A DNA stretch of 64,000 bases from Lathyrus oleraceus (GCF_024323335.1 NC_066584.1:270297618-270361617), one strand, 5' to 3'; positions 12,401-25,428 are shown, counted from the first letter of the stretch. Program-made: numbers and translations. The notes: a model not told the origin generated them from the sequence alone.

Positions 12401-13774
12401 CAAACTCTTTCCTTCCTCAATCTCAGGGAATATCACAGTCTTATCAAAACAGTTGATATAGACTCGGTTAAACACCAACCAGTTCATACACAGAATAACA
12501 TCAATCTGCACTAATGGAAGACACACAAGGTCTATCCCAAAGTCTCTACCAAAAATATTCAAAGGACAACTTAAACAAATTGAAGTAGTAGTCACTGAAC
12601 CCTTCGCAGGAGTATCAATCACCATACTTCCATGCATCTCAGATATTTCTAACTTAAGCTTCACAGCACAATCCAAAGATATAAAAGAATGAGTAGCGCC
12701 TGTGTCAATAATAGCTACAAGAGGAAAGCCATTAATATAACACGTACCTCGGATCAAACGATCATCTGCAGAAGTCTCAGAACCTGATAAAGCAAAAACC
12801 TTGCCTCCTGACTGATTCTCTCTCTTCAGCTTAGGACACTGTGGACTGATATGACCCAACTCTCCACAGTTGAAACAAGTCACAGTCTTCAACCGGCAAT
12901 CTGCAGCTAAATGACCACCTTTTCCACACTTGAAACACTTCTTCTCATTACTGGTACACTCATGAATACGATGTCCAGCCTGACCACATCTGTAACACTT
13001 GGCAGGAGCATTAGAGTCTCCCCCACTAGGCCTCTTCATCCCACTCTGTCTCTGAAAACCCTTGCCAGCAGCATACGGTTTTCCACGATCAATCTGATTC
13101 TTGCCCTTCCTATCAACCCTCTGCTGATAACTCTCAGCTCTAGCCTTGGAATCCTGCTCAAAAATCCTGCAACAGTCAACCAAATCAGAAAACACTCTAA
13201 TCCTCTGATATCCAATCGCCTGCTTGATCTCGGGACGCAACCCGTTCTCAAACTTCACACACTTGGAAAATTCCCCAACAGCCTCAGCATAGGGAGTATA
13301 ATACTTAGACAACTCTGTGAACTTAGCAGCATACTCCGTAACAGACCGGTTACCCTGCTTCAATTCCAAGAACTCTATCTCTTTCTTTCCTCTGACATCT
13401 TCGGGAAAATACTTCCTCAGAAATCTCTCTCTGAATACAGCCCAAGTAATCTCAGCATCTCCAGCAGCTTCCAACTCAGTGCGGGTAGCAACCCACCAAT
13501 CATCAGCTTCTTCTGACAGCATATGTGTACCGAACCTGACCTTCTGGTTATCAGCACACTCAGTTACTCTGAAGATCCTCTCTATCTCCTTCAACCACTT
13601 CTGAGCACCATCTGGATCGTATGCTCCTTTGAACATTGGAGGATTGTTCTTCTGGAACTCACTCAACTGACGAGCAGCTCCCATTCCCACAACATTCGGA
13701 TTTCCTCCAAGTACTCCAGCTAGCATACCCAGAGCCTCAGCAATTGCAGCATCATCTCTACCTCTTCCAGCCAT
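9404..13774 (-). pseudogene. Chromovirus gag-pol polyprotein with one premature stop
   Basis: The minus-strand frame begins at ATG 13774 and runs to 9404, with one stop at 10484-10486 that leaves 1096 residues before and about 358 after, in the same frame. Domains in order: capsid-like gag (about 40-210); three CCHC zinc knuckles (from C260: CYRCGQ, CFKCGK, CFNCGE); aspartic protease with D357-T-G-A; reverse transcriptase with F680-I-D-D; RNase H ([12 protein letters not shown]); and integrase with an HHCC finger ending CLTCQK. After the stop come the DDE core residues (D14, D75 and E111 of the second part, a D-35-E spacing) and a C-terminal chromodomain (about VKVAWGGPAGGNVTWELES). The stop falls between the integrase finger and catalytic core. 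Otherwise the frame looks intact, and a chromodomain of this family is thought to guide integration to heterochromatin. Confidence 0.95.
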
Positions 13775-13883
13775 CTCTATTCTGAAAACCCAAACAAGCT
13801 AAATAAATAAGTACTGATAGGGTTACACAACACCTATCCCGTACAGGGGAAACAGAATAACTACGACTCGACACGACCGACTA

Positions 13884-13896
13884 TGCTCTGATACCA
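13884..13896 (-). other. Primer binding site of chromovirus C (initiator tRNA-Met type)
   Basis: On the minus strand TGGTATCAGAGCA lies a few bases after the 5' LTR end. This is the classic plant retrotransposon sequence complementary to the 3' end of initiator tRNA-Met. Confidence 0.92.
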
Positions 13897-13900
13897 CTAA

Positions 13901-15999
13901 TGTAACACCCTTCTAAATACCCCAAATTATTATAATTAAAATACACATATATATTCATCAGAGTAATTATGCCCCGAAGGGTGTCACACAATCATTTCAC
14001 TATATTCATCAAATATCCTGTCATGCTCATTTATTTAATCAAAATAAGGTTCTTTGCATAATTCGCAGCGGAATCAAATTCAACATCAATGTAAAACATG
14101 TAACACAATACATGTGAATCATCAACAACCAATATCAAATCAATTAAAACATCCCCTCCCGATGTTACATCTATCAGAGCATGACCCATAAGAACTACTC
14201 TAGACTCCAAGCATAAGCTTCTACTCAACTCATTTCTCGTTACCTGAAAAATAGGCGTAAGGGTGAGTTCCTCAATCAATATAATAAGCATTATAGAACA
14301 ACATGTAATGCCAAGTAATTAACACATTAATTCACCCTAATTAGACTACGCATCCAGCAACAGTAATATCCATTCAAACATCAAAATCAACAGTACAATC
14401 TCCATCATATTCGATCATTAACAACACAACACACAACACACATATGATACTGGAATACATCCATTCATATCATATGCCATACATTCATTATGCAATGAGA
14501 CTCTATGCATGCGGTACCGACTATTTGTGAACATATAGTTCAACCTCACCGTCCAAATCCAGGCACGGCTACCAAGCTCACTAGTCCCACTCATTTGAGA
14601 CATAGTGACTCACTCACGAATTCCTCACCATGGGAATTAGCTACCACCCCAAATGGGCCATGAAATGCACGCTAATCACCTAGCATGCAAACATCAACAA
14701 CAACAATCAAATGATATACTCACTAATTCCTCACCATGGGAATTAGCTACCACCCCAAATGGGCCACAACATGCATGCTAATCACCTAGCAATGCAACAT
14801 CAACAATAATCAAGAATAGACACATGCTCACACTCTAAGCCATAATACAGTCTATTCACAAATGCATACATTCACATCATCATGTATACCATCACACATT
14901 ATCAACATAATTAATCACAAAAGCATATCACATCATGCCACATAATCAAACACAGTATTAGCCCGCTCTACTAATACCTATACCACTCAAAACAACGGGA
15001 AATGATCCCTACAACATCCTATCTCAGCTAAGTACATCACTCAGCCTAAACAACCAAAAACTGCATAACAACAGTTCAGGAAAATCCCAACTCTGCCCAT
15101 ACGCGTACTGTCCATGCCATACGCGTATTGCCCAAACCTGGCCAGCTCCATACGCGTAATGCCTACTCTCTTACGCGTATTGCGCATTTCCTCGCCCAAC
15201 TCATACGCGTACCACCTATCCCATACGCGTACGCCACGCGTAACAACTTCCCATTACGCGTACCAACAAAGACTAATTCACGTTCAAAAATGCCATCTTT
15301 TCCACCCATACGCGTAAGGCTCCCCCCCATACGCGTACCAACATCTCATACGCGTATTGCCTAGTGCCATACGCGTATGACCAGAGACCAGAGCTCTCAG
15401 ATCTGCAATGGCTTCTCTACTACGAGACCTATCCAATTCAACCTTCTACAGTCCAAATTTCACACACAATTCATTCATATCATCTAACACGAATCATACA
15501 CTTTCGATTTCACAATTTTCTAACCTTTCTACCTCTAATTCCTACGAATTTCGTCAATTATAATCCAAATTTTCGTTCATCTCAAAAGTTCACAAATTCA
15601 ACATATATCATCCAATCAGAGGTAAAACAATGGTCTACTACTACCCAGTACATATCATCCCATAATACCCATTAATCGATGATAAACCCCCCTTACCTGA
15701 GTTAATCCGGCAGCCTCTGAGCTCCAAGCTTCTCCTTCCTTCAACCTTCGTTCTCTGGTTCTCTTTTTGCCCTTTCTGCCTCTTTTCCCCTTTCACGTGA
15801 AATTAACCTTTTTACCAAAAAATGGGATTTTTCTAAATTCCAACTTATATATTATTCCAATAAATAATTATCCCAATAATTATTATTCCAAAATAATAAT
15901 AAAATAATAATAATCCAAACTTCCAATTATTCAATTAAATTAATAAATAAAATATTAATTTAAATTAAATAATTAGCTTAGTTTAATTGGGGTGTTACA
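13901..15999 (-). repeat. Chromovirus C 5' LTR (2099 bp)
   Basis: Nearly identical to 7263-9361 (two differences seen). Read on the minus strand it precedes the PBS and should hold the element's promoter. It carries the same tandem duplication and the same TACGCGTA cluster (about 15100-15375). Confidence 0.96.
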
Positions 16000-16004
16000 G
16001 AAAC

Positions 16005-17752
16005 CATCATTACCGATAAACGGCCAATGAAAGATGACTCGCCGGGGATACATTGACAAAGGCAACGATCCGGGAGACATACTCGAAAAGGGTGAAGGAC
16101 TATCAATACCGAATATCGGATAATGATAACCGTCAAGGAGGGGATTACATCTACCAGATACTGGGTAGAAAACCACGGAAAAGTAACCGTCATCAGTTAG
16201 GATGAATAAAAGGTTAACTCTGCCAAGGGGATAAAAAATAGGGTTTAGAACTACCTGTATGAGGGTAGAAAACCACAGGCTCCGCCGTGGAAAAGATGGA
16301 TAATTACTGGTTACTGAGCAATCATTCATCTGAACTACGGGGAACTGCAAGGATAATCTCAAGAAGCCAAATCTAGGAACAAACTAGAGATGCACAATAA
16401 AACAAGACTCGTCCCTATGAGGATATAACTCAATGGGGGTTCCATCCCAATATATGTGTTGGAAGGAAACATAAACAACCATCATCCACGAGGACATAAC
16501 TCGGTGGGGAATGTGGAAGAAAGGATAAACATATTCTGCTTATGGGGCTGACTATTTATGGAGAGATCAGACACAAATAATCTGCTTGGGGAATATATTA
16601 CCGACTAGCAGAAGATAACAAACAAAGATGTATGGCAAAAGATGCAACATGAATATCTAAATGTTAAAATTATGCATATATGCGTGATTTATGTATGATG
16701 AATGCTGACAGGACAGACATATCTAACACAAACAAGTCCACTGAATGATTGAATAAACATCCGGTACTATATCTCAAGAGAAAAGGCCAGGCTCAGTGGA
16801 GAACATCCCATCTGTTGAGGATTAGGGGTGCACGGACCTTTGCAGAGGAATGATCCACAACCAATCCAACTGGGAACAGGATCATGGCACATATAAGTTT
16901 CGTTGGGGAAGCCGCTCCACCGGGGAAATTATCAAAGGGGATGATGGATCTTTGTGGGGGTACAACCATCAATCAGAAGCTTCCATGGGCACCAAACCAA
17001 GAGCTCACACCTGCTGAGGAGGAAGGAGGCTGAATACCTTTACCACACACTCTGCTCGGGAGAGGAAACCACAAAAAAGGCTCCAGAGGAAGAGGATCCC
17101 AACATGCCAGGAATATGAACAGATGTCTTACCCTGTCGAGAATCCTACCATCCTTGGGAGAGCACTGAAGACATCCCAATATCCTTTCATCATTGTGAAT
17201 GTTCACTTTGTTTAAAAACTAGTTATGAATCGTTTAATTATTTAAAAACAATGATATTTCTCAATTAAAACATGCAAAACATTTGTTGAATAGAAACAAA
17301 TAAGAGTGTAAATAATTGGATAAAGGTTCAAAATTTATTTGATGGAATGGTAGTCTGCAAATGGCAAGACTCCATGGATCTTTACAAATTTGAAATTGGT
17401 GATATATATTGGAAAAGGGCTACATTGAACATAATGACCATTTCTCCACCAACTCTGAATCCGATGTATTTGAAGCTTCGGTTGATGATGACTGAGCGAG
17501 AATCTCTAACGGATGACGGTTTGTAGAACAAAGTCTTGTCATGATGCAGTTACTTGCCAAATCCATATTTTTTTGCCTAGATTGCCCCAAGGTGAGGTAC
17601 TCAATCTAGCGGGATACATATTCATTATTTTTTTATATGTCTCTAACTTTTGCCTGGATCGCCCTTTCGGGTTTTCAATCCACCGAGACGCTCATTTTTG
17701 CCTAAGCCGCCCTTTTGGGTTTTCAACCTAGCGAGTTATTCTGTTTTTATCT
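16005..17752 (-). other. Ogre A 3' untranslated region, proximal part
   Basis: Directly downstream of integrase on the minus strand. The first 180 bases (about 17575-17750) repeat a unit with AAAACCCGAAAGGGCG-type cores and GGCAAAA, also present after integrase in element B (40222-40400). The rest contains more of the ACTGGGTA motif seen in 6180-7257. No coding signal is evident. Confidence 0.7.
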
Positions 17753-20700
17753 CTAGGCGAAGTATTTCTTGACTGCATCTGAATTCACAGGACGAGTGAA
17801 ATCCTCCCCATCCATAGTTGTAAGTATCAAAGCACCGCCTGAAAAGGCTCTCTTGACAACATATGGACCTTCATAGTTTGGATTCCACTTGCCCCTGGAA
17901 TCGGGCGCGAAAGACAAGACTTTCTTGAGCACAAGGTCACCCTCTCGGAACACACGAGGCTTGACCTTCTTATCAAAGGCTTTCTTCATCCTTTACTGAT
18001 ATAACTGGCCGTGGCACATGGTAGTCAATCTCTTCTCTTCAATCAAATTCAGCTGGTCATAACGACTCTGAACCCATTCAGCATCAGTCAACTTGGCTTC
18101 CATCAAGACTCTCATTGATGGGATCTCCACCTCTACTGGGAGCACCTCCTTCATGCCGTAAACAAGAGAGAAAGGGGTTGCCCCTGTTGAAGTGCGGACA
18201 GATGTACGATATCCATGTAAAGCAAATGGCAGCATCTCATGCCAATCTTTATACGTAACAACCATCTTCTGGATAATCTTCTTGATATTCTTATTAGCAG
18301 CTTCAACAACCCCATTCATCTTGGGTCTGTAAGGAGAAGAATTATGATGCGCAATCTTGAACTCGCTACACAGCTCTTTCATCATCTTGTTGTTCAAGTT
18401 AGATCCATTATCAGTAATGATCTTATCTGGCACACCATACCGGCATATGAGTTGATTCTTGATAAATTTCACGACCACCTGCCTGGTCACATTTGCATAT
18501 GATGCCGCTTCAACTTATTTGGTGAAGTAATCAATTGCTACGAGATTGAATCTGTGACCGTTGGACGCTTTTGGCTCTATCATGCCAATCGTGTCAATTC
18601 CCCACATAGAGAAAGGCCATGGTGATGAAATCACATTCAGAAGTGTCGGAGGAATATGAATCTTGTCCGCATAGATCTGACACTTATGGCATTTCTTCAC
18701 GTATTTGCAGCAGTCAGACTCCATTGTCAGCCAATAGTAGCATGCTCTCAACATCTTTCTAGCCATGGCATGTCCATTGGAATGAGTACCAAATGAACCC
18801 TCATGGACCTCAGTCATTAACAGGTCTGCTTCGTGTCTATCCACGCATCTGAGCAACACCATATCAAAATTTCTCTTATAAAGCACATCTCCATTGAGGT
18901 AGAAACTACCTGACAATCTCCTCAAAGTCTTCCTATCTTTCACAGATGCCCCAGGCGGGTAAATCTGGCTCTGAAGGAAGCACTTGATATCATAATACCA
19001 CGACTTATCATCTTGCACCTCCTCTACTGCAAATACATGAGCTGGTCTGTTCAAGCGCATCACAATGATATTGGGAACTTCATTCCAAAGTCTTACCACA
19101 ATAATCGAAGCAAGTGTAGCGAGAGCGTCTGCCATCCGATTCTCATCTCGAGGAATATGATGGAAGTCAACCTCAGTAAAGAACGTCGAAATCCTCCTCG
19201 CTTAATCTCTGTATGGAATGAGGCCAGGCTGATTCGTTTCCCACTCACCTTTAATCTGATTAACAACGAGGGCCGAATCACCATAAACATCAAGATGTTT
19301 GATCCTAAGATCAATACATTCTTCCAATCCCATGATACAGGCCTCATACTCAGCCATATTATTCGTGCATTTGAAAGTTAGCCTTGTTGTGAACGGAAAA
19401 TGTGTGCCTTGAGGAGTAATAATCACTGCCCCGATACCATTTCCATATTGATTTACAGCGCCATCAAACACCATACTCCATCTGGAACCAGGTTCTGGCC
19501 CTTCATCGAGCGTAGGCTCATCGCAATCTTTCATTTTCAAATACAGAATCTCCTTATCTGGGAAGTCATACTGAACTGACTGATATTCCTCGATCGGTTG
19601 ATGTGCCAAATGGTCTGCCAAAATACTACCTTTAATGGCCTTCTGTGCCCGATACTCGATATCATACTCAGATAACAACATCTGCCAACGGGAAATCCTC
19701 CCAGTTAAAGCAGGCTTCTCAAATATATACTTGATTGGATCCATTTTGGATATCAACCAAGTCGTATGATTCAACATATACTGGCGTAAGCGCTTAGCAG
19801 CCCAAGCCAAAGCACAGCATGTCTTCTCAAGCATTGAGTATCGAGACTCACAATCAGTGAACTTCTTACTCAGGTAGTAGATATCATATTCTTTCTTCCC
19901 TGATGCATCTTGCTGACCAAGGACACAACCCATTGAGTCTTCAAGAACTGTCAGATTCATTATCAATGGTCTCCCTTCCACAGGCGGAGACAGAATCGGA
20001 GGCTCAGACAAATACTCTTTAATACTGTCAAAAGCCTTTTGGCAATCCTCGGTCCAATCATGAGACTGATCTTTCCGGAGGAGCTTGAATATTGGTGCAC
20101 ATGTGGCAGTCATGTGGGATATGAACCTGGAAATATAATTCAAGCGGCCAAGAAACCCTCAGACTTGCTTCTCAGTTTTGGGCGCAGGCATCTCTTGTAT
20201 TGCTTTGACCTTTGCAGGATCAACCTCAATACCTCTTTCACTAACGATAAAGCCCAATAGCTTGCCGGAACGGACTCCAAATGTACACTTGTTGGGATTC
20301 AGACGAAGCTTATACTTCCTCAAACGCTGAAAAAGCTTCCACAAGTGCTCTACATGCTCAACTTCCATTCTTGACTTCGCAATTATATCATCAACATATA
20401 CCTCGATCTCCTTATGCATCATATCATGAAACAACATGGTCATAGCTCGTTGATACGTGGTTCCAGCGTTCTTCAAACCGAAGGGCATCACTCGATAACA
20501 GAATGTTCCCCAAGGTGTGATGAATGTTGTCTTCTCCATATCCTCGGGTGCCATTTTGATCTGATTATATCCGGAAAATCCATCCATAAATGAGAAGACA
20601 TTGAATTTAGCTGTATTATCTACCAACATATCAATGTGTGGTAGAGGGAAATCATCTTTTGGACTAGCTTTATTCAAGTCTCTATAGTCCACACACATTC

Positions 20701-21212
20701 GGACTTTTCCATCTTTCTTAGGCACAGACACAATATTGGCCACCCATTGAGGATACGTAGAAGTCACCAGAAACCCCGCATCAATTTGCTTCTGAACTTC
20801 TTCCTTGATCTTCACTGCCATATTGGGATGAGTTCTTCTGAGCTTCTGCTTCACAGGCACGCACTCAGGCTTCAAAGGCAGGAAATGTTGCACAATATCT
20901 GTATCCAGACCAGGCATGTCTTCATATGACCAGGCAAAGATGTCAACATATTCTCGTAGAAACTCAATCAACTCCCTCTTAACAGATTCTTCCAGGAGTG
21001 CCCCAATCTTCACTTCTCGCACACAATCTTCAGACCCCAAGTTGACTGTTTCCAGATTCTCAAGATGTGGCTGAATGATCTTCTCTTCATGCTCAAGTAG
21101 ACGGGTAATCTCGTCAGGAATCTCTTCAACATCATTTTCTTCCACCTCAAATATAGGGAATTCAAAGTTGGGAGATGGTGTTGGATCATTATGTTCAATG
21201 GGTTTGATTAAC
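17753..21212 (-). pseudogene. Ogre A reverse transcriptase / RNase H / second RNase H / integrase
   Basis: One minus-strand frame from the predicted intron acceptor (21212) to the final stop at 17753, close to 70% alike by eye to the intact frame of element B. Seen in order: a pre-RT segment; RT with VPKKDGKVRMCVDYRDLNKA and YVDD; the ordinary RNase H; a second, acquired RNase H (MVFDGAVNQYGNG through VYGDSALVVNQIKGEW); the integrase HHCC finger (CHKCQIYADK); and the DDE core (WGIDTIG, IITDNGSN, NGVVEAANK). Four premature stops (20159-20161, 19202-19204, 18515-18517, 17993-17995) interrupt it, but no frameshift does. The double RNase H is characteristic of the Tat/Ogre lineage. Non-functional. 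Confidence 0.93.
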
Positions 21213-21475
21213 CTGCATAATGATTTTGGATATAAAAGAAACTTTAGAATTCAAACAAAGCAAATCATTATGTAGATGAAAAAATTGATTTTATTCTTAT
21301 TTAGGGTTTTATGTGATCACCAATTTCATGCAAAAGCGAAAAGGGAAAATAATTGGAAAAACAAACATTTAACATGAGTTTATTGAATGGAAATATCATT
21401 GTATTTATGCGCCAACAATGTCATCACTTCTCCTTTTGGCATGTGAGAAGGGTTTTCAAACACAATGAACATTAC
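21213..21475 (-). other. Predicted intron of Ogre A between protease and RT (263 nt)
   Basis: On the minus strand the donor is GTAATG (from 21475, overlapping the protease-frame TAA) and the acceptor ATGCAG ends at 21213. Joining the two sides splits one codon (phase 2) and brings the RT frame directly into phase with protease. Element B has the same arrangement. Splicing here is established for Ogre elements; these exact sites are my prediction. Confidence 0.75.
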
Positions 21476-24400
21476 TTTGACTTATGGATAACTGTCGGAA
21501 TATCAACAGCGACCCAATTATTGCAGATCCCTCCAGGGATGATGAAGTTGCTAGAATCCTCTTCGTCTTCTTCCAGAATGGCTGCAGCCTCTTCATCTTG
21601 ACCAGTGTGGATGAAACCTCCACTCTTGAACAAACCTTGCTTGTTGAAGATCCCAGACGAATAGCCTATGCCAGCCCGGGACTTATTGTCTTCCAACTCA
21701 ATCATTTGCCCCAAGCCAGTAGTTGCACCATGCTCGATGGCCAACTTTGCATCTTTATAGGAAGCAAATGAAGGAGTTCCCTTCTTAATAGGTTCAGCAA
21801 TAGATAAAGCTTGGAATGGAGTTCCAGCTTCATCCTCAGCATCTATATAAGAGAAGGAAGACAAATGGCTAAGCAGGAGAGCCTTTTCTCCCCCTACCAC
21901 CACCAACTTCTTGTTTTTCACAAACTTTAATTTCTGGTGTAGGGTGGATGTCACGGCGCCAGCCTCGTGAATCCATGGTCTGCCTAGGAGACAGCTATAC
22001 GATGGGTGAATGTCCATAACCTGGAAGGTAATTTGGAAATCACTTGGTCCGATTTTGACTGGGAGATCAACCTCACCTAGGGGTGTTCACGGTCCGGTTT
22101 GGATCGGTTTTGAGACAAAATATCATCCGATCCAAAATATATAAAGCATACGGTTTGGTTCGGTTTTTGGATGACAACAAGAAAAATCCAATCCAATCCA
22201 ATCCAATTTATACGGTTTACTTCGGTTCGGTTGAATCGGTTTTATTCGGTTTTTAAATCAACACTGTGAAATTTAAAACGAATATATTTCAATACCAGTT
22301 ACAATTATGCCACCAACGTCTACTAAGACAATATCTAATTTTCATATTATATGGCTATTTGATGTCATTGTTGCAAAGATTCATTATAATATATGGACAA
22401 TATCTATCCCAACGAAATAGACATTGCTGTAATAAATATTTTATATGGAGACCTGCTTACTTAGTGCTTATAGGGAGACTTGTAATATAAATTAAATATA
22501 TGACAAATATATATGTGGCTAACATAATTAATTTAATAGGATGAGTAAATGGAAGTAATACCGGTTCGGTTTGGACCGGTTCGGTTTTCATGAAGCCAAC
22601 CGTAAACCGAACCGAACCGATCGGTTATACAACATGGTGATCCAAATACATCCAAAAAAAATCGGTTTTTTTGGATTTCGGTTTTTTCGGTTCGGTTTTT
22701 GGTTTTTTTTTTGGATTGGATTGGATCTGAACACCCCTAACCTCACCAATCACAGTTTTGCGAGACCCATCGAAAGCCTTCACAACTACTCCACTTTGCC
22801 TCATGGGAGGCCCCTAATATGATAACTTCGTAAGAGTGGTCTTTGGCAATACATTCAATGATGACCCAGTGTCCACCAGCACATTGGACATGGTATCATC
22901 CTTGCAGCTCATGGATATGTGTAATGCCAAGTTGTGGTCTCTTCCCTCATCGGGGAGATCAGCGTCACAAAAACTTAAATTGTTACAAGCAGTGATATTT
23001 GCAACAATACTGTCAAATTGCTCTATCGTGACGTCGTGGTCCATGTACGCCACATCCAACACCTTCTACAAAGCTTCTCGTTGTGGTTCTGAATTCATCA
23101 ACAATGATAAAACAAAGATTTTGGATGGCGTTTGTAGAAGCTGATCAACCACGTTGTACTCACTTCTCTTGATGAGCCTCAACATCTCATCACAATCTTC
23201 TTTCGCATTTCCACTCGGGCCAGCAGAAGCAGGAGTTCTCAACGTAGGAGTAGGTTTAGCAACAAGTGCCGAATTCGGAGCGTTCGCAGCATTCCCAATC
23301 GGGCTTTCAGCATAATCAGCATTGTCATTCCTTCGAGCGTCAGCTTGCGGCTTCGGCGGAGCCGAGAAAACACTACCGTTGCGGGTCAGGCCGCTGACGT
23401 CGGCAATATTAACAACTGACGAAGAGGGTAGGGGCACCTCTTTCCCATTCTCCAATGCTACAGCATTGTAGCGATAGGGGACTGCCTTCTCAGAAGAGTA
23501 CGGTATAGGACCGACTGGCTTAATAGTCAGAGCAGGAGAAACCTTCTGCTTGCTACCATCATACTTGATGACAACAGGCTCAGGTATCCGGAATACCGGA
23601 GAAATTACGTTGACTTCAACAGCATCTTCATCAACATTTCTGTTTTGAAGAATCTCAATGACTCCCTCATCTAGCATTTCTTGAACATCCTTGCACACCT
23701 GGCGACAACCTCTCTGATTGACAGAACAGACTCGACATCTATCATGTTCGTGCTCATAATGGCTATAGTCACACAGCAAACGATGCATCTCAACCAACGA
23801 TTGTCGGATATGACTGACGTATTTGACTTTATACTTGCCAGGACAGCCCTGGACCATATTGACAGATTTCCCATGCTCGGGCAATGGGTTCTTCTTCACA
23901 TTCGGACCTACGTCCTCGAAAAACAAAATCCCACTTCTCACAAGGTCTTGCACCTTGGTCTTCAAGGGATAACAATTCTCCACGTCATATCCGGGAGCAC
24001 CGGAATGATATACGCAGTGAAGCTCAGGCTTGTACCACCACTGGGGGTTGGCAGGTACGACAGGAGGGTCTCGTGGAGTGATTAACTTTCTATCAATCAA
24101 AGATGGATAGAGTTCAGCATAAGTCATCGGAATTGGATCAAAGGTGACCCTCTTCCTCTCGTAGCTGGTGCTGGTATTGTTGTTATTATTTTGAGGCTGG
24201 TAGGCCTGTTGTTGTGGATGCTGTTGTTGTTGCTGATATTGCTGAGATTGTTGTTGTTGATAATGTTGGGCTTCTCTGAAAACAGGTGCTATATGAGCCA
24301 CCTGATGCTGGTTGTTAATGGGGCGGGCAATCTTCCTCTTCATAGAGGGTCTTCTCTTGACATGGGAAGACACAGCATGTGCCTCTCCCTCATTCTTCTT

Positions 24401-25428
24401 TGCAAAACTTCCATATCTCTTTGCTGAAGAGCCTTCATCTCGAGTCAAACATCCTTCACAGACCCCCTTTTCCAGTCTCATTCCCATATTCACCATCTCG
24501 GTGAAGTCTGAGGGAGCACCGGCTATCATTCTCTCATAGTAGAATGATCTCAAGGTCTTCAAAAAGATCTTGGTCATCTCTTTCTCCTTAAGGGGTGGCA
24601 CTATCTGAGCTGCCAACTCGCGCCACCTCTAGGCGTATTCTTTGAAGGTCTCTTTCTCTTTCTGGGACATTGCCCTCAGTTGGTCCCTATCAGGAGCCAT
24701 ATCCACATTATATTTATATTGCTTGACGAAGGCCTCGCCAAGATCGTTGAAAGAGCGGATGTTCGAACTTTCCAGACCCATGTACCACCGGACAGACTGT
24801 CCTGGAAATAATGGATGAGCAATTGGTCATTATCAGTTTGCGTCGACATCTTGCGAGCATACATCACAAGATGGCTGAGAGGGCATGTGTTTCCCTTATA
24901 CTTCTCAAAGTCAGGTACTTTGAATTTAATAGGGATTTTCACGTTGGGCACAAGGCACAACTCAGCAGCACTTTTACCAAAGAGATCTTTCCCCCTCAAA
25001 GTTTTCAGTTTCTTGCAAAGCTCAAGAAATTGGTCTTTCATATCATCCATCTTCTCATAAACATCTGGACCTTCAGATGGTTCAGAATGGTAAATGGTAT
25101 CTTCAACTCTTGGTAATGTGTGCACAACGGGAGGTGGCACTGAAAGGACCGGGCTAGATGCCGGCAAAGAAGCAAGAGTAGGAGCGAAACCCTCTGTCAT
25201 GAAATTGGCAGGCATTCCCCACGGGAACCCGCCCGACATAGATGGTGCAAAATGGGTTGTTGCAGCAGGCACAATAGAAGTCACAATCTCATAAATGACC
25301 GTCCTCTGGGGAGGAGTTGAGGGTGTTGGAGAAGACTGGCTCTGGGCAACCATGAATGACTCCATCAGGGCAGTCAATCTGGATACTTCTTCCTTCAACT
25401 CGCGGTTCTCTTGTTCCAAATGATCCAT
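21476..25428 (-). pseudogene. Ogre A gag-protease, broken, with a MITE inside
   Basis: The minus-strand start chosen is ATG 25428 (MDHLEQENRELKEEVSRL), which opens with a coiled-coil-like segment. The gag core follows (KFKVPDFEKYKGNTCPLSHL, a typical retrotransposon gag motif), then a frameshift at about 24800-24680, a TAG at 24629-24631, and a glutamine-rich linker (about 24270-24150). Two cysteine/histidine knuckle-like blocks come next (CVYHSGAPGYDVENC; CRVCSVNQRGCRQVC), then a stop at 23066 and the protease with V-D-T-G-S-S (D at 22871-22873). The MITE at 22078-22738 splits the protease; removing it with one 9-bp duplicate restores the same frame on both sides. The protease tail ends at the intron donor. 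Non-functional. Confidence 0.88.
22078..22738. mobile_element. Mutator-like MITE (661 bp) with 9-bp target duplication
   Basis: Ends are inverted: TAGGGGTGTTCA at the left and TGAACACCCCT at the right. The flanks carry the 9-bp direct repeat AACCTCACC (22069-22077 and 22739-22747), the size made by Mutator-like transposases. Subterminal zones are full of CGGTTCGGTTT-like repeats in opposite orientations and the centre is AT-rich. There is no transposase frame, so it is non-autonomous. It sits inside the protease of Ogre A and is therefore younger than that element. Confidence 0.9.

Larger units (their letters stand above)
7263..15999 (-). mobile_element. Tekay/Del-type chromovirus C (Ty3/gypsy), 8737 bp
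   Basis: A complete LTR element with equal 2099-bp LTRs (7263-9361 and 13901-15999) and a 5-bp target duplication GAAAC (7258-7262 and 16000-16004). On the minus strand the order is 5' LTR, initiator-methionine-tRNA PBS, one long gag-pol frame ending in a chromodomain, PPT, 3' LTR. The LTRs differ at only two positions that I could find (8783/15421 and 8813/15451), so insertion is very recent. It sits in the 3' untranslated region of Ogre A. A single in-frame stop divides the polyprotein. Confidence 0.96.

Noticed and set aside
12911..13604. Plus-strand ORFs of up to 201 codons opposite the chromovirus gag
   Set aside because: They are antisense shadows of the conserved minus-strand zinc-knuckle and gag coding region.
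13884..13896. TGGTATCAGAGC as part of a tRNA gene
   Set aside because: No cloverleaf surrounds it; its place next to an LTR shows it is a primer binding site. The same holds for 60684-60695.
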